Shown: positions 17,911 to 25,898 of the stretch, piece by piece
Layout: every line of letters starts with the position of its first letter
Position numbering within the stretch: the stretch's first letter is position 1
DNA from: Tenericutes bacterium HGW-Tenericutes-2
GTDB lineage: Bacteria > Bacillota_I > Bacilli_A > Acholeplasmatales > Acholeplasmataceae
Direction of reading: 5' to 3'
Length of the DNA stretch: 50,974 bases
Assembly (NCBI GenBank): GCA_002839095.1
Contig: PGXL01000013.1
Coordinates: forward strand, 1-50,974
The notes under the pieces: generated by a model
Database searches by the model: none
Told to the model about the DNA's origin: nothing
Seen by the model: the letters and a program-made list of their open reading frames with translations, nothing else
Made by a program: the position numbers and the translations under genes

Positions 17911-18882
17911 TCATATGTTGTTCTTCTCCTCTTTATTGGTTTCAAATAATTGATTGGTAATGCGCTCTACAGTATCATCTTTAAGTCTATTTAAATGATG
18001 TGCATAGATTAATGTGGTTTCGATGTTTGCATGCCTTAGAAGCTGTTGTGTCGCTTCTAATGTATTACCACTTTTAAGTGATAAGGTTGCACAGGTATGT
18101 CTTAAGGAATGCACAGAGATTCTTCTATTGCTACCAAGGCAGTCATCAATGAGTTTTTTCATGGAGTGTCTGACAGTATCGACTTTTATGGGTTCTAAAT
18201 TAATTGAAAAGTTATGTGACACAAACAAATATTTATTATCATCTGCTCTCCAATATAAATAATCCTTAATTGCTTGATGAACAGGAACGGATAGCTTAAC
18301 AAAGTTGTCTTTCCCATCTTTACCTTTACCTTGAATATATAAGACTTTAAAATCATTGATCGTATCAATATCAGATATCTTAGCTCTAGCAATTTCAATC
18401 GTTCTAAGTCCTGTAGTCAGCATTAAGAGTAATATTGCATAATTTCTAAAGTCTGAAAGTGATATCACATCAGATACAACCGGTTTACTATAACTCATCA
18501 GCATCTTTGCTTGTTCTAAACTTAATGCTTCTTTACGATATCTCTTTTCTATCTTCGCTCCCTTAATTCCTTCAGCAACATCCTTCTTATAAACATCTTC
18601 TTCGAATCCATAACCTAGTCCGTTATGGATTCTGATCCACTTATAGAAGTTCTTAAGAACAACCATTTGTTTTTGAATCGTTGTTGCTTGTAATCCATCC
18701 TTCCACATCGAATCACGATACCCAATGATATCTGAACGTTTGGCATAACGGATATTATGTCTTTTCAGATAGTTAATATAACGGTCTATTAAAAGACCAT
18801 AATCTTTAATACTCTTATGCTTCAAATCCAGATTCTCTAAGTAAGTATCTTTGATTTCTTCAAGTGGATGGTATTTAATCAT
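17911..18882 (-). CDS. Tyrosine recombinase/integrase
   Basis: This 323-residue phage-integrase family protein has an N-terminal SAM-like core-binding domain (about 8-95) and a C-terminal catalytic domain. Catalytic residues are all present: R160 in TTGLRTIEIAR, a lysine in the beta-hairpin near 187, H258 and R261 in HSLRHTC, H284 in LLRHANIETT, and nucleophile Y293 in IYAHH. It overlaps the upstream XRE gene by eight bases. It probably catalysed integration of the element. Its cognate attachment site was not found. Confidence 0.93.
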   Translation of the reverse strand: MIKYHPLEEIKDTYLENLDLKHKSIKDYGLLIDRYINYLKRHNIRYAKRSDIIGYRDSMWKDGLQATTIQKQMVVLKNFYKWIRIHNGLGYGFEEDVYKKDVAEGIKGAKIEKRYRKEALSLEQAKMLMSYSKPVVSDVISLSDFRNYAILLLMLTTGLRTIEIARAKISDIDTINDFKVLYIQGKGKDGKDNFVKLSVPVHQAIKDYLYWRADDNKYLFVSHNFSINLEPIKVDTVRHSMKKLIDDCLGSNRRISVHSLRHTCATLSLKSGNTLEATQQLLRHANIETTLIYAHHLNRLKDDTVERITNQLFETNKEEKNNI

Positions 18883-19117
18883 TTAATCTAATCTTTCCCT
18901 TCTTTAATAAGTATTGGTATTCATACCTATAGAGATCTTCTAATGTAATTCCATAAGCTCTAGCTAGTCTTGCCATCATCATAAAGGATGCTTGATCTCC
19001 TTGATGACCATTTTCAATATTTAGGATGTAGTTATAGCTCACTTCACTTAAGCTTGCCATTTCTTCAAGACTTAAATCTCTGGATTCTCTTAAAGTCTTT
19101 AAATAGATTCTTTTCAT
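18875..19117 (-). CDS. XRE-family transcriptional regulator
   Basis: This 80-residue Cro/CI-type DNA-binding protein is one helix-turn-helix domain: LKTLRESRDLSLEEMASLSE then SYNYILNIENGHQG, followed by MMARLARAYGITLEDLYRY. It is the first gene of the minus-strand integrase operon and overlaps the integrase by eight bases, so it probably autoregulates the operon from the 19118-19844 control region. Its ribosome site is weak; only GG-containing sequence lies about 12 bases upstream of ATG. Confidence 0.88.
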   Translation of the reverse strand: MKRIYLKTLRESRDLSLEEMASLSEVSYNYILNIENGHQGDQASFMMMARLARAYGITLEDLYRYEYQYLLKKGKIRLND

Positions 19118-19844
19118 GGTGCATATACCAAGCGCGCACGCGCCTTTATCAAATTTATCAATTTATCTTTTTTTCTTTCCTTTCTCTATAACTATCCTTT
19201 AGTCATTTAATACAAACAATCGTTTATAAAATCTTGATTTCATGAAATGCAAAAAAGTTGATTCTCATCAACTAGCTTTCAAGTATATAGGACTTTTCTA
19301 TGCCATCTCAAACCTATCGTTATCTATATCTAGACATAGATAAACACATTTTCGAACACGGTATTTAAGACGTCATTCATAGACAAGACCTTATTGTTTT
19401 GGTGAAGAACAAGGGCGGTAGAAGACATCTGTACTGTTTTTAAAATGGATAAGTAGGTAATAGGGATTCTCCTCTACTCTACTAACTAGCCAATGAATTT
19501 GTTGGCCTACTCCAATTCTATCATTTAAGGTTATGTGCCTTATTTTTACTTAAAATATCGTATAAAATGACAAAAAATTAGAAAAACAAGTTCAAAAAAT
19601 ACCTTCATAATTAGCCATATTTACAATCAAATTTTGCAATTCATTCAACTTGACACATACTTGACACTATGTTGATGATGTTTTATTTCCGAATAACTAT
19701 CAAATCCACGAAAACTCTAAAAATTATGGAATATATTGTAATAAATTATGCTTTGAGCATGATTGACAAATTGAAATGTATAAGAAATTCCCTTCGCGTG
19801 ATACAATACTCTCTGACTGATAAAATAAGTAAAGGAACTTCACC
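19118..19844. promoter_or_regulatory. Divergent control region between the two recombinase modules
   Basis: This 727-base gap separates the minus integrase operon from the plus serine-recombinase operon, each headed by a regulator. It contains a Z-DNA-like alternating tract GCGCGCACGCGC (19132-19143), a 47-codon open frame with one internal stop (19300-19443), and a short inverted repeat GCCAA/TTGGC near 19488-19505. It also has two direct copies of ACTTGACAC (19648-19656 and 19659-19667). An extended -10, TGATACAAT (19799-19807), is the likely promoter for the plus operon. Confidence 0.5.
19300..19443 (+). pseudogene. Small open frame with one in-frame TAA
   Basis: From ATG 19300 the frame reads 47 codons, broken once by TAA at 19366-19368. 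The first half reads MPSQTYRYLYLDIDKHIFEH and the second half contains RQDLIVLVKNKGGRRHLYCF. Both halves look like real protein sequence. An AGGA site lies six to seven bases before ATG. It may be a small mobile-element gene killed by one base change. I do not recognise a named family. Confidence 0.4.
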
Positions 19845-20522
19845 ATGCAAACCGATAAAAGATTTATTCCACTTGGAAAGAAATTAAGAGATCGTCTAAA
19901 CCTATCTAGAGAAGACGTAATTGAGGAATTATTAAAATATGGTACAGAGATCAGTACCTACACATTAAGAAATTATGAAACAGGTACTCAAGATATGCCA
20001 CTTACGATCATGCATCATCTATGCCATATCTATGATTGCACCATCAATCAATTTCTAGCAGAACGTAATCAACAAGATGATCGTTTTAAGAAAGCTGACT
20101 ATGTAACTTATGATTTAACAAAGAATTACAAGCTTACCGTCAATAAGCATCAAGAAAAAGCATATGACATCAAATCGAATATCAAAGATGATCAAGAGAT
20201 CTACGCACATGCGATATTAGGTTATGATTGCCCAAATACCTTATTACCTGAAGGATCAAGACTGATCTATCAAGCAAGTGATAAATATCAGATTAAACTA
20301 AAACAAACGTATGATTACTATATTATCTCAAAGACAGAAGTTATCAACGGCAAATCATACGAAAAAACATACGTAACCAAAGCCAAAGAAATCGAGGATT
20401 CAACAAGACCTAAACTTGTTCAATTCTTCTTTGATGGTAAAGTGGAACATATCTCATCCACTGCATTTCTTAAAATGGTTGAAGGTTTAGTTGTTAAAAT
20501 CATCATTGATATTAAAAAGTAA
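19845..20522 (+). CDS. XRE-type regulator with C-terminal ligand/oligomer domain
   Basis: This 225-residue protein has an N-terminal helix-turn-helix (about 8-75: GKKLRDRLNLSREDVIEELL, then TLRNYETGTQDMPLTIM). The C-terminal domain (about 95-225) resembles in outline the S24-type beta domain of phage repressors: YDCPNTLLPEGSRLIYQ corresponds to the region before the catalytic serine. I see no convincing Ser-Lys dyad, so self-cleavage is doubtful. AAGGAA lies before the start. It heads the serine recombinase operon and probably represses it. Confidence 0.8.
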   Translation: MQTDKRFIPLGKKLRDRLNLSREDVIEELLKYGTEISTYTLRNYETGTQDMPLTIMHHLCHIYDCTINQFLAERNQQDDRFKKADYVTYDLTKNYKLTVNKHQEKAYDIKSNIKDDQEIYAHAILGYDCPNTLLPEGSRLIYQASDKYQIKLKQTYDYYIISKTEVINGKSYEKTYVTKAKEIEDSTRPKLVQFFFDGKVEHISSTAFLKMVEGLVVKIIIDIKK

Positions 20523-20748
20523 TGAAAATGCATAAATACCCACAACTGTTGGTTGTAAGCGAATATTAAATTCGTTATACTGATAGCGGTGAAGACAAGA
20601 AGGTGGACAAGACACTCTTAATTGAGGGGATTGTTCATTTTCTTTTTTTATTTATCCCCTTAACCCTTAAAGAGTACCACATTGACTTGCTAATACTTCT
20701 ATTACTAGTTAACATGTGTACTAAGAAAACTAACTGGAGGTCTTCACC
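20523..20748. promoter_or_regulatory. Leader of the serine recombinase genes with inverted repeats
   Basis: The gap has two adjacent small hairpins near 20541-20575 (ACAAC/GTTGT and CGAAT/ATTCG). A larger inverted repeat follows, GGGGAT (20626-20631) and ATCCCC (20654-20659), around a T-rich loop. The recombinase start has GGAGG and the same CTTCACCATG context as the upstream regulator gene. The large repeat could be an RNA hairpin or a recombinase site. Confidence 0.4.
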
Positions 20749-22446
20749 ATGAAACAAACCGTTGAAATCATTCAACCCAAACCAAAGTATAAAGATATCT
20801 TCACCAATCAAGTGATTCGAAAGAAAAGAGTCGCAGCCTATGCCAGAGTCTCAACCGATGAGACAGACCAGTTAAACAGTTATCAAGCACAAATTGAAGA
20901 GTTCACAAGAAGGATTAATACAAATCTCGAATGGGAATTTGCAGGCATGTTCTGTGATGAAGGCATCACAGGAACTAACATGCTTAAACGCCCTGGATTC
21001 ATGAAAATGATTGATGCTGCTAAAGGTGGTCATATTGATTTAATCTTAACAAAGTCAATCTCTCGCTTCTCTCGTAATACAGTCGATATCCTAACCACCA
21101 TTAAAGAACTCAGATCCGTTGGTGTTGAAATCTTCTTCGAAAAAGAAAACATCACATCAGTGGACCCAAAGATCGACTTTGTCTTAACGATTATGTCATC
21201 GATGGCTCAAGAGGAATCACGCTCCATATCAGAGAATACCAAATGGGGTATTCAAAAGAGATTCCAGCAAGGTAAGCTTATCATGTGTACCAGAAACTTC
21301 TTGGGCTATGACATGAATGAACTTGGTGACTTAATCATTAATAAAGAACAAGCAGAAACGGTTAAATACATCTTTAAATGTTATATCAATGGCATGTCAA
21401 CTTCAAAACTTACCAACCACCTAAAAGAGATGCAAATCAAGAATGGTCGAGGGGTTGTCAATTGGTTTCCAGATACCGTTAAAGAGATTTTAATCAATGA
21501 GAAATATGTTGGTGACCTTCTTCTACAAAAGACGGTCACGGTCGATTATTTAAGCCATGAGAGTAAAATCAACGATGGCTACGCAACCAAGTATTATATC
21601 AAGAATGCGCATGAAGCAATCATCGAACGTGAAGTGTATGACATCGTTCAAACGATGATGCATGCAAGACATTTAATTGTCTCTGTAGACTCCAAAGAAC
21701 GATTTAAACACTTAGCTCAAAAGCCAATGAAAGGTTTAGTTTATTGTGGCCAGTGCAAACGCATGTTTAACTCAAAGATGCACAACTCAGGAACAACATT
21801 CAAAAAGAGTATGCTGAAGTGTCATACATCAAGGAATAACCCAATGGCGTGTGATAATCACTCCATTCATGAACCACTCCTAGAACGCGCAACACTTCAT
21901 GTTGTTGAGACGATGACGAAAACTAAAGATATGCAAGATAGCATTTTATTCTATATGGAACAAACCCTTAAAAAGAATAATTCACATGAACAACTTCAGA
22001 GCTTAAAACTAGATCGTGTTGATCTAGGAAATAAACTGAAAGCACATGTGAATAACCGAATACACAGTTCATTATCTGATAGTGATTATAAGAAAGAATA
22101 TCAACGCTTAGAAATCGAGTATAACAGCATTACAAAGCATATTGAAGCATTGACTCAAGACATCACCAAAGAACACTTAATGAGACGCAGATTCTACGCA
22201 TTAAAGAGCTTTATCGATACCAACTACCAGGATACAAGCATCATTAAGAGCTTCTTTGGTATCGTTTTAATGATGGGACAAAATCACGTGAGATATGTGA
22301 TTGATGATACCTTCATTACGATTGATGAATTGCATGAACAGATGGACAATTTAAAAGCACTCCCTATCTTAATGAAGGGAACTTACTATGATTTAAATAC
22401 AAGAGAAAATATATACTACGAGGTGGTTATTTATGAAAGAAATTAA
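20749..22446 (+). CDS. Large serine recombinase with zinc ribbon
   Basis: This 565-residue site-specific recombinase has the resolvase catalytic domain (about 24-165) with YARVST, placing nucleophile Ser35, and ISRFSRNTVDIL carrying the conserved arginines. The recombinase domain spans about 195-300. A zinc ribbon (about 332-375) has CGQC and later cysteines. A coiled coil and C-terminal domain follow. It could excise or integrate the element. It overlaps the next recombinase gene by 14 bases, so the two are made together and may form a heteromeric pair. Confidence 0.93.
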   Translation: MKQTVEIIQPKPKYKDIFTNQVIRKKRVAAYARVSTDETDQLNSYQAQIEEFTRRINTNLEWEFAGMFCDEGITGTNMLKRPGFMKMIDAAKGGHIDLILTKSISRFSRNTVDILTTIKELRSVGVEIFFEKENITSVDPKIDFVLTIMSSMAQEESRSISENTKWGIQKRFQQGKLIMCTRNFLGYDMNELGDLIINKEQAETVKYIFKCYINGMSTSKLTNHLKEMQIKNGRGVVNWFPDTVKEILINEKYVGDLLLQKTVTVDYLSHESKINDGYATKYYIKNAHEAIIEREVYDIVQTMMHARHLIVSVDSKERFKHLAQKPMKGLVYCGQCKRMFNSKMHNSGTTFKKSMLKCHTSRNNPMACDNHSIHEPLLERATLHVVETMTKTKDMQDSILFYMEQTLKKNNSHEQLQSLKLDRVDLGNKLKAHVNNRIHSSLSDSDYKKEYQRLEIEYNSITKHIEALTQDITKEHLMRRRFYALKSFIDTNYQDTSIIKSFFGIVLMMGQNHVRYVIDDTFITIDELHEQMDNLKALPILMKGTYYDLNTRENIYYEVVIYERN

Positions 22447-24070
22447 AATCATTGAATCCAATAAAACAAAACAAGCAAGTAAAGGCAAAAAAAGGGTTGC
22501 TGCATATGCTAGAGTATCCACTAAACAAGAACTTCAGGAATCATCTTTAGATATCCAAATTGCACATTATGTTAAAGAGATAATATTTAATATAGACTAT
22601 GCATTTGCTGGGATCTATTATGATCATGGTAAATCAGGTACTTCGATGAAGAAGCGTGATGGACTGCAAACATTACTTAAGAAGATAGACGAAGGTAGAA
22701 TTGATCTTGTCTTAGTTAAATCCTTATCTAGGTTTGCTAGAAACACCATAGATGCATTAAATGTCATTCAAGACACTAGAAAAAAAGGTGTTGAGTTCTA
22801 TTTTGAAAAAGAAAACATTTCAAGCCTAGATACTACTATTGATATGATACTGACGATGATGGCTGGTATGGCTGAAGCTGAATCACAATCGATGTCTCAA
22901 AACATCTCATGGGGTCATCAGAAAAGAGCTGAGAAAGGTGTAGTTCCTCTTAGACCAGTCTTTGGTTATGATATTACCAAAGATAGACAAATGATTATTA
23001 ACTCATTAGAAACTGAAGTTATCCAAGTTATCTTTGATATGACCATAAAAGAGTATCCAATGAAAAAGATTGTTGAATACGTTAAAAGTCTAGATGTGAA
23101 GACTAAACAAGGTAGACCTATCAATAAATATACTCAAATTAAAAACATGCTTACAGATATTAGATATACAGGACAAATCATACGAGGAAAGACTTATACA
23201 AAAATAGAAGGCTTAGAAAAGACTAGAGCCATCAATGATGGCGATAGACCACTTTACGTGATTAAGAACCATCATCCTGAAATCATTGATTTAGCAAAGT
23301 TTGATAAAGTTCAAGAAATATTAAGTCAATCTAAACAGGCTTACATCAAAAGACCATCTAGAACCATAGACTTAAAAAACTTCATCTTCTCGCTAAACCA
23401 TGAAGCATATCTTTATCGTAAACAGATCGATGTAGATAATAGTGACTACGATTTACTTGAGAATGAATACCAACGAAAAAGCGATTCTCCAAGGCTTTAT
23501 ATGAAGACTGCTAAACACGTTCTTAAAAGAGCAATGAACTCGTTAGGACGCAATTTTAGCGACTTGGAAGCCAAGTACGACAAACAAGTGAAACTACTTC
23601 TTAAAGAATATGATCTCGAACTAGAATTAATCACATTGGCTAACCTGGTAGCTGGTTATAAGCAAGAGTATTATAAGATCAAAGAAAAGAAAATTCTGGA
23701 TTCTTCTGATACAGCATTGATGTTTCAACTTGAAGATGTGATTACAAAATTCAGTGTTGAGTATGTACAATTAGAAGATAAGTATTTTGAGAATAGGGAA
23801 ATGTATAAATATCCTGAGATGCTAAAAAAGTTGATTTCATCTTACGATTATCCAATTCAGGAGATTGATCCTGATATGGTTAAAAGCATATTCAGTAATC
23901 TTGTTATCGTAGATCCAGAAAACTATGTGTTCATCATTAATGTTACTAATAAAAAGTTAACGATGGACGATATGAAAAAAGCAGCGACTATGAAGCCGTT
24001 GCTTGAAAGCAAATGTGTTTCTATGAATAAAAACATTGAAACAGTTAATTATAAGATTGTGTTATTTTGA
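22433..24070 (+). CDS. Large serine recombinase lacking a zinc ribbon
   Basis: This second large serine recombinase has 545 residues. AAYARVST places nucleophile Ser29, and LVKSLSRFARNTIDAL and the E-helix region AGMAEAESQSMSQNISWG are intact. The recombinase domain (about 185-290) is present. Where the partner has paired cysteines, this protein has none (IDLKNFIFSLNHEAYLYRK). That suggests it cannot make the usual zinc-dependent DNA contacts and may need its partner. Codon start overlaps the upstream gene by 14 bases. Its 3-prime end overlaps the convergent SEC-C gene by nine bases. Confidence 0.92.
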   Translation: MKEIKIIESNKTKQASKGKKRVAAYARVSTKQELQESSLDIQIAHYVKEIIFNIDYAFAGIYYDHGKSGTSMKKRDGLQTLLKKIDEGRIDLVLVKSLSRFARNTIDALNVIQDTRKKGVEFYFEKENISSLDTTIDMILTMMAGMAEAESQSMSQNISWGHQKRAEKGVVPLRPVFGYDITKDRQMIINSLETEVIQVIFDMTIKEYPMKKIVEYVKSLDVKTKQGRPINKYTQIKNMLTDIRYTGQIIRGKTYTKIEGLEKTRAINDGDRPLYVIKNHHPEIIDLAKFDKVQEILSQSKQAYIKRPSRTIDLKNFIFSLNHEAYLYRKQIDVDNSDYDLLENEYQRKSDSPRLYMKTAKHVLKRAMNSLGRNFSDLEAKYDKQVKLLLKEYDLELELITLANLVAGYKQEYYKIKEKKILDSSDTALMFQLEDVITKFSVEYVQLEDKYFENREMYKYPEMLKKLISSYDYPIQEIDPDMVKSIFSNLVIVDPENYVFIINVTNKKLTMDDMKKAATMKPLLESKCVSMNKNIETVNYKIVLF

Positions 24071-24904
24071 GCCTTCAAGTTTGTCAATTATACTCATGAA
24101 ATAATCTCGAAATTCTTTCTCAAAAGCATTATGTCTTTCCCATATTTTTTGAATTTCATTCGCTATAGGTTGAGATAAAGTTCTATTAAATCTTTTGACA
24201 AACAATGGTTTAAGACAACAGTCTTTGAATGGCTTGTTTGATCCGCACATGCATACACCATTTAAATTTAAAAAATCTATTTTATTCTCAGGTGGAATTA
24301 CATCACTTGCTGGAGCAATCCATGGTGAATGATATTTGATAATTTTTAAAAAGACCCAAATGGCGTGTTTTAACAGCCATATTGTTGATTGTTGAACAGT
24401 ATAGACAACTTTCTCATCCATAGATTTATGTTTAAAGAATTCATAGTCACCCGTATAACAAATTGTTGTTGGTATCAGGTTTGAACTGTACCCGTTGATA
24501 TGAGGATGGTCAGGATATGAATCGAAATTTATATAAGGGTTAATGACAAATACCAAAGGTTGCCCATTAAGTACATTTTGTCCTGTTTTCATATCTAAGT
24601 ACGGGGCTTTAATCATTAGAGTATACTCTTGATTGAAAAATTCTTCTGGGGCTTCCATAAGTATTTTCTTAAGTTCGCGATTTACATGGTGTGATGGGTT
24701 ACCACACTCATCATAATGTTCAACCTTACAGTTAGGTGTGATGTGTACTTTTTTTTCTAGCATTAAATCACTTACTACTTTAATTAATTCTTCTTTTATA
24801 GGAATTGGATTTACCTTTACATAATACCAAGTTCCAGTATATTCTTTTGTGAACTCACTATTCACACGTTTAACATTGTAAAACTCGCTCTTAACATTGC
24901 TCAT
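24062..24904 (-). CDS. E2-like (ubiquitin-conjugating fold) protein with SEC-C zinc motif
   Basis: This 280-residue protein has no certain named family. Near its C terminus CMCGSNKPFKDCCL (218-231) is a textbook SEC-C metal-binding motif with Cys218, 220, 229 and 230. The middle (about 93-200) has features of bacterial E2-like proteins: beta strands ending in YPDHPHING (130-138), a candidate catalytic Cys149 in TTICYTGD, then a helix TVQQSTIWLLKHAIWVF and KYHSPW. This matches in outline the iCLy...tv.W..WL.hyE.W pattern of E2 proteins in short type II CBASS. No E1, CD-NTase or JAB gene is adjacent. GGGTGA precedes the start. It follows the 42-residue peptide gene and is probably accessory cargo. 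Confidence 0.55.
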   Translation of the reverse strand: MSNVKSEFYNVKRVNSEFTKEYTGTWYYVKVNPIPIKEELIKVVSDLMLEKKVHITPNCKVEHYDECGNPSHHVNRELKKILMEAPEEFFNQEYTLMIKAPYLDMKTGQNVLNGQPLVFVINPYINFDSYPDHPHINGYSSNLIPTTICYTGDYEFFKHKSMDEKVVYTVQQSTIWLLKHAIWVFLKIIKYHSPWIAPASDVIPPENKIDFLNLNGVCMCGSNKPFKDCCLKPLFVKRFNRTLSQPIANEIQKIWERHNAFEKEFRDYFMSIIDKLEGSK

Positions 24905-24915
24905 TTTAAATCACC

Positions 24916-25044
24916 CTACGGTAGTAAGGCATGCGGTCTAGCAGGTGTTACTGGCACCTGTTTTTCTGGCCGCTTGTCACTATCGTTACCTTTATCAGGT
25001 TTAGGGTCTGTGCCTGGTATGTGCTTAGACTTTTCATCCTTCAT
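24916..25044 (-). CDS. 42-residue Lys/Pro-rich peptide
   Basis: This small gene runs from ATG 25044 to TAG 24916 and has an excellent GAGGTGA site six bases upstream. The product is hydrophilic and probably disordered: KHIPGTDPKPDKGNDSD in the first half and VPVTPARPHALLP at the C terminus. It lies 11 bases before the E2-like gene, clearly in the same transcript. No family is recognised. It could be a substrate, modifier or small partner of the E2-like protein; that is a guess from position. Confidence 0.6.
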   Translation of the reverse strand: MKDEKSKHIPGTDPKPDKGNDSDKRPEKQVPVTPARPHALLP

Positions 25045-25265
25045 AGATAATCACCTCGAATAATGTGTAAAATGAGTTGTGTCTTTGCGAAAGTTTATGC
25101 TTGGTATTTACATTGAGCGAGTTTTTCAGAACAATGTTAATTTAATATAAATATTTATCCATGCAAACTTGGTATTAGTGTTCACTTTCTGACACACCTA
25201 TATTATACCATTCATGCTTATTTATAACCACAACAATTACCAAAACCCGATATAAAGGATATGTA
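25045..25265 (-). promoter_or_regulatory. Leader and promoter of the peptide/E2-like operon
   Basis: An extended -10 element TGGTATAAT lies on the minus strand, its TATAAT at 25202-25207. Transcription would start near 25195, giving an unusually long leader of about 150 bases. The leader holds two copies of ATACCAAG. No clear -35 is seen. The promoter lies about 60 bases from the divergent promoter at 25266. Confidence 0.5.
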
Positions 25266-25294
25266 TTGACAAATAAAGTAAAATTTGATAAAGT
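25266..25294 (+). promoter_or_regulatory. Strong promoter for a short plus-strand RNA, with tandem repeats
   Basis: TTGACA (25266-25271) and TAAAGT (25289-25294) are spaced by exactly 17 bases. Two perfect 13-base direct repeats ATAAAGTAAAATT (25273-25285 and 25288-25300) cover the -10 region with a 15-base period, like an operator. Confidence 0.6.
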
Positions 25295-25300
25295 AAAATT

Positions 25301-25370
25301 GCTTTCATTTATGGAAGGCTTAGACAGTAAAATGAGAAAAGTCCAGCTGGTAACTGGACTTTTATTTTTT
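25301..25370 (+). ncRNA. Candidate small RNA of about 70 nt
   Basis: The unit runs from the promoter at 25266-25294 to a terminator with a perfect ten-base stem AAAAGTCCAG/CTGGACTTTT (25337-25363) and a T-rich tail. An ATG at 25311 opens a 22-codon frame that runs through the terminator, but no ribosome site precedes it. I therefore favour a non-coding RNA. It is divergent from the peptide/E2-like operon and convergent with the 143-residue gene. Function is unknown. Confidence 0.45.
25337..25370 (+). terminator. Rho-independent terminator
   Basis: A ten-base perfect stem closes a seven-base loop and is followed on the plus strand by TTATTTTTTT-like sequence. On the minus strand the tail is weaker, but it could also end the convergent gene at 25467. 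Confidence 0.75.
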
Positions 25371-25466
25371 TCAAAGTGAATATAACGAATTTTTGCGAAT
25401 CAATCAGGTACTTATCAAATCTACTTTTACCTACCACTTGTAGTTTTCAAGTTTCAACCTAGTCGT

Positions 25467-25898
25467 CTATTTGTAACGATTTAACTTATTGATCCACTGA
25501 ATAAACTCTTTTTTTGAATTTGATCCGAACACTTGAGTTTTGAAGTCATTTAATCTGTCAAATACCGAGTAACGACATTCATTTGCTCTATTATCTATTT
25601 GAATAACTAACAATGTTGAATCTGAATTAATGTCAGTAATTCTAAAATCATCATAAAGTGGTCCATCAAGAGGACAGTTGTTCTTAAACCATACATAACT
25701 ACTCTCAAGATCTACTTTACCACCTGGTTTGATCTGTTTAATAATGTTACCCATTCTTTTTGTCTTATTTGCTAAACTACTATCTTTACAAAACCAATCA
25801 TACCATCCAGCTTCAATCTGCGTTTGTACATCACTAGATTCGTATATGCCGTCATTGAATCGTTCGACCCATTCTCTTATGCTTATTTCCTTTCTCAT
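25467..25898 (-). CDS. Hypothetical protein, 143 residues
   Basis: I do not recognise a named domain. The soluble protein begins with REWVERFNDGIYESSDVQTQ and has a striking aromatic AGWYDWFCKDSSLANKT stretch (about 30-46) and YVWFKNNCPLDGPLYDDFRI (about 69-88). These look like strongly conserved segments of a small family found in mobile DNA. A GGAAGGTGA-type site precedes ATG 25898. It lies about 420 bases upstream of the peptide/E2-like operon on the same strand, with the small-RNA unit between them. No membrane segment or signal peptide is present. Confidence 0.75.
   Translation of the reverse strand: MRKEISIREWVERFNDGIYESSDVQTQIEAGWYDWFCKDSSLANKTKRMGNIIKQIKPGGKVDLESSYVWFKNNCPLDGPLYDDFRITDINSDSTLLVIQIDNRANECRYSVFDRLNDFKTQVFGSNSKKEFIQWINKLNRYK

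Noticed and set aside
24062-24904. Complete CBASS or Bil-type conjugation system
   Set aside because: No CD-NTase, E1-like, ubiquitin-like or JAB gene was found nearby, so only the E2-like component is claimed.
19132-25370. CRISPR array
   Set aside because: The repeats seen are only two-copy direct repeats of 9 and 13 bases; no regularly spaced array or cas gene exists in the window.
25311-25379. 22-codon peptide frame in the small transcript
   Set aside because: It runs through the terminator stem and has no ribosome site, so a toxin peptide is not supported.
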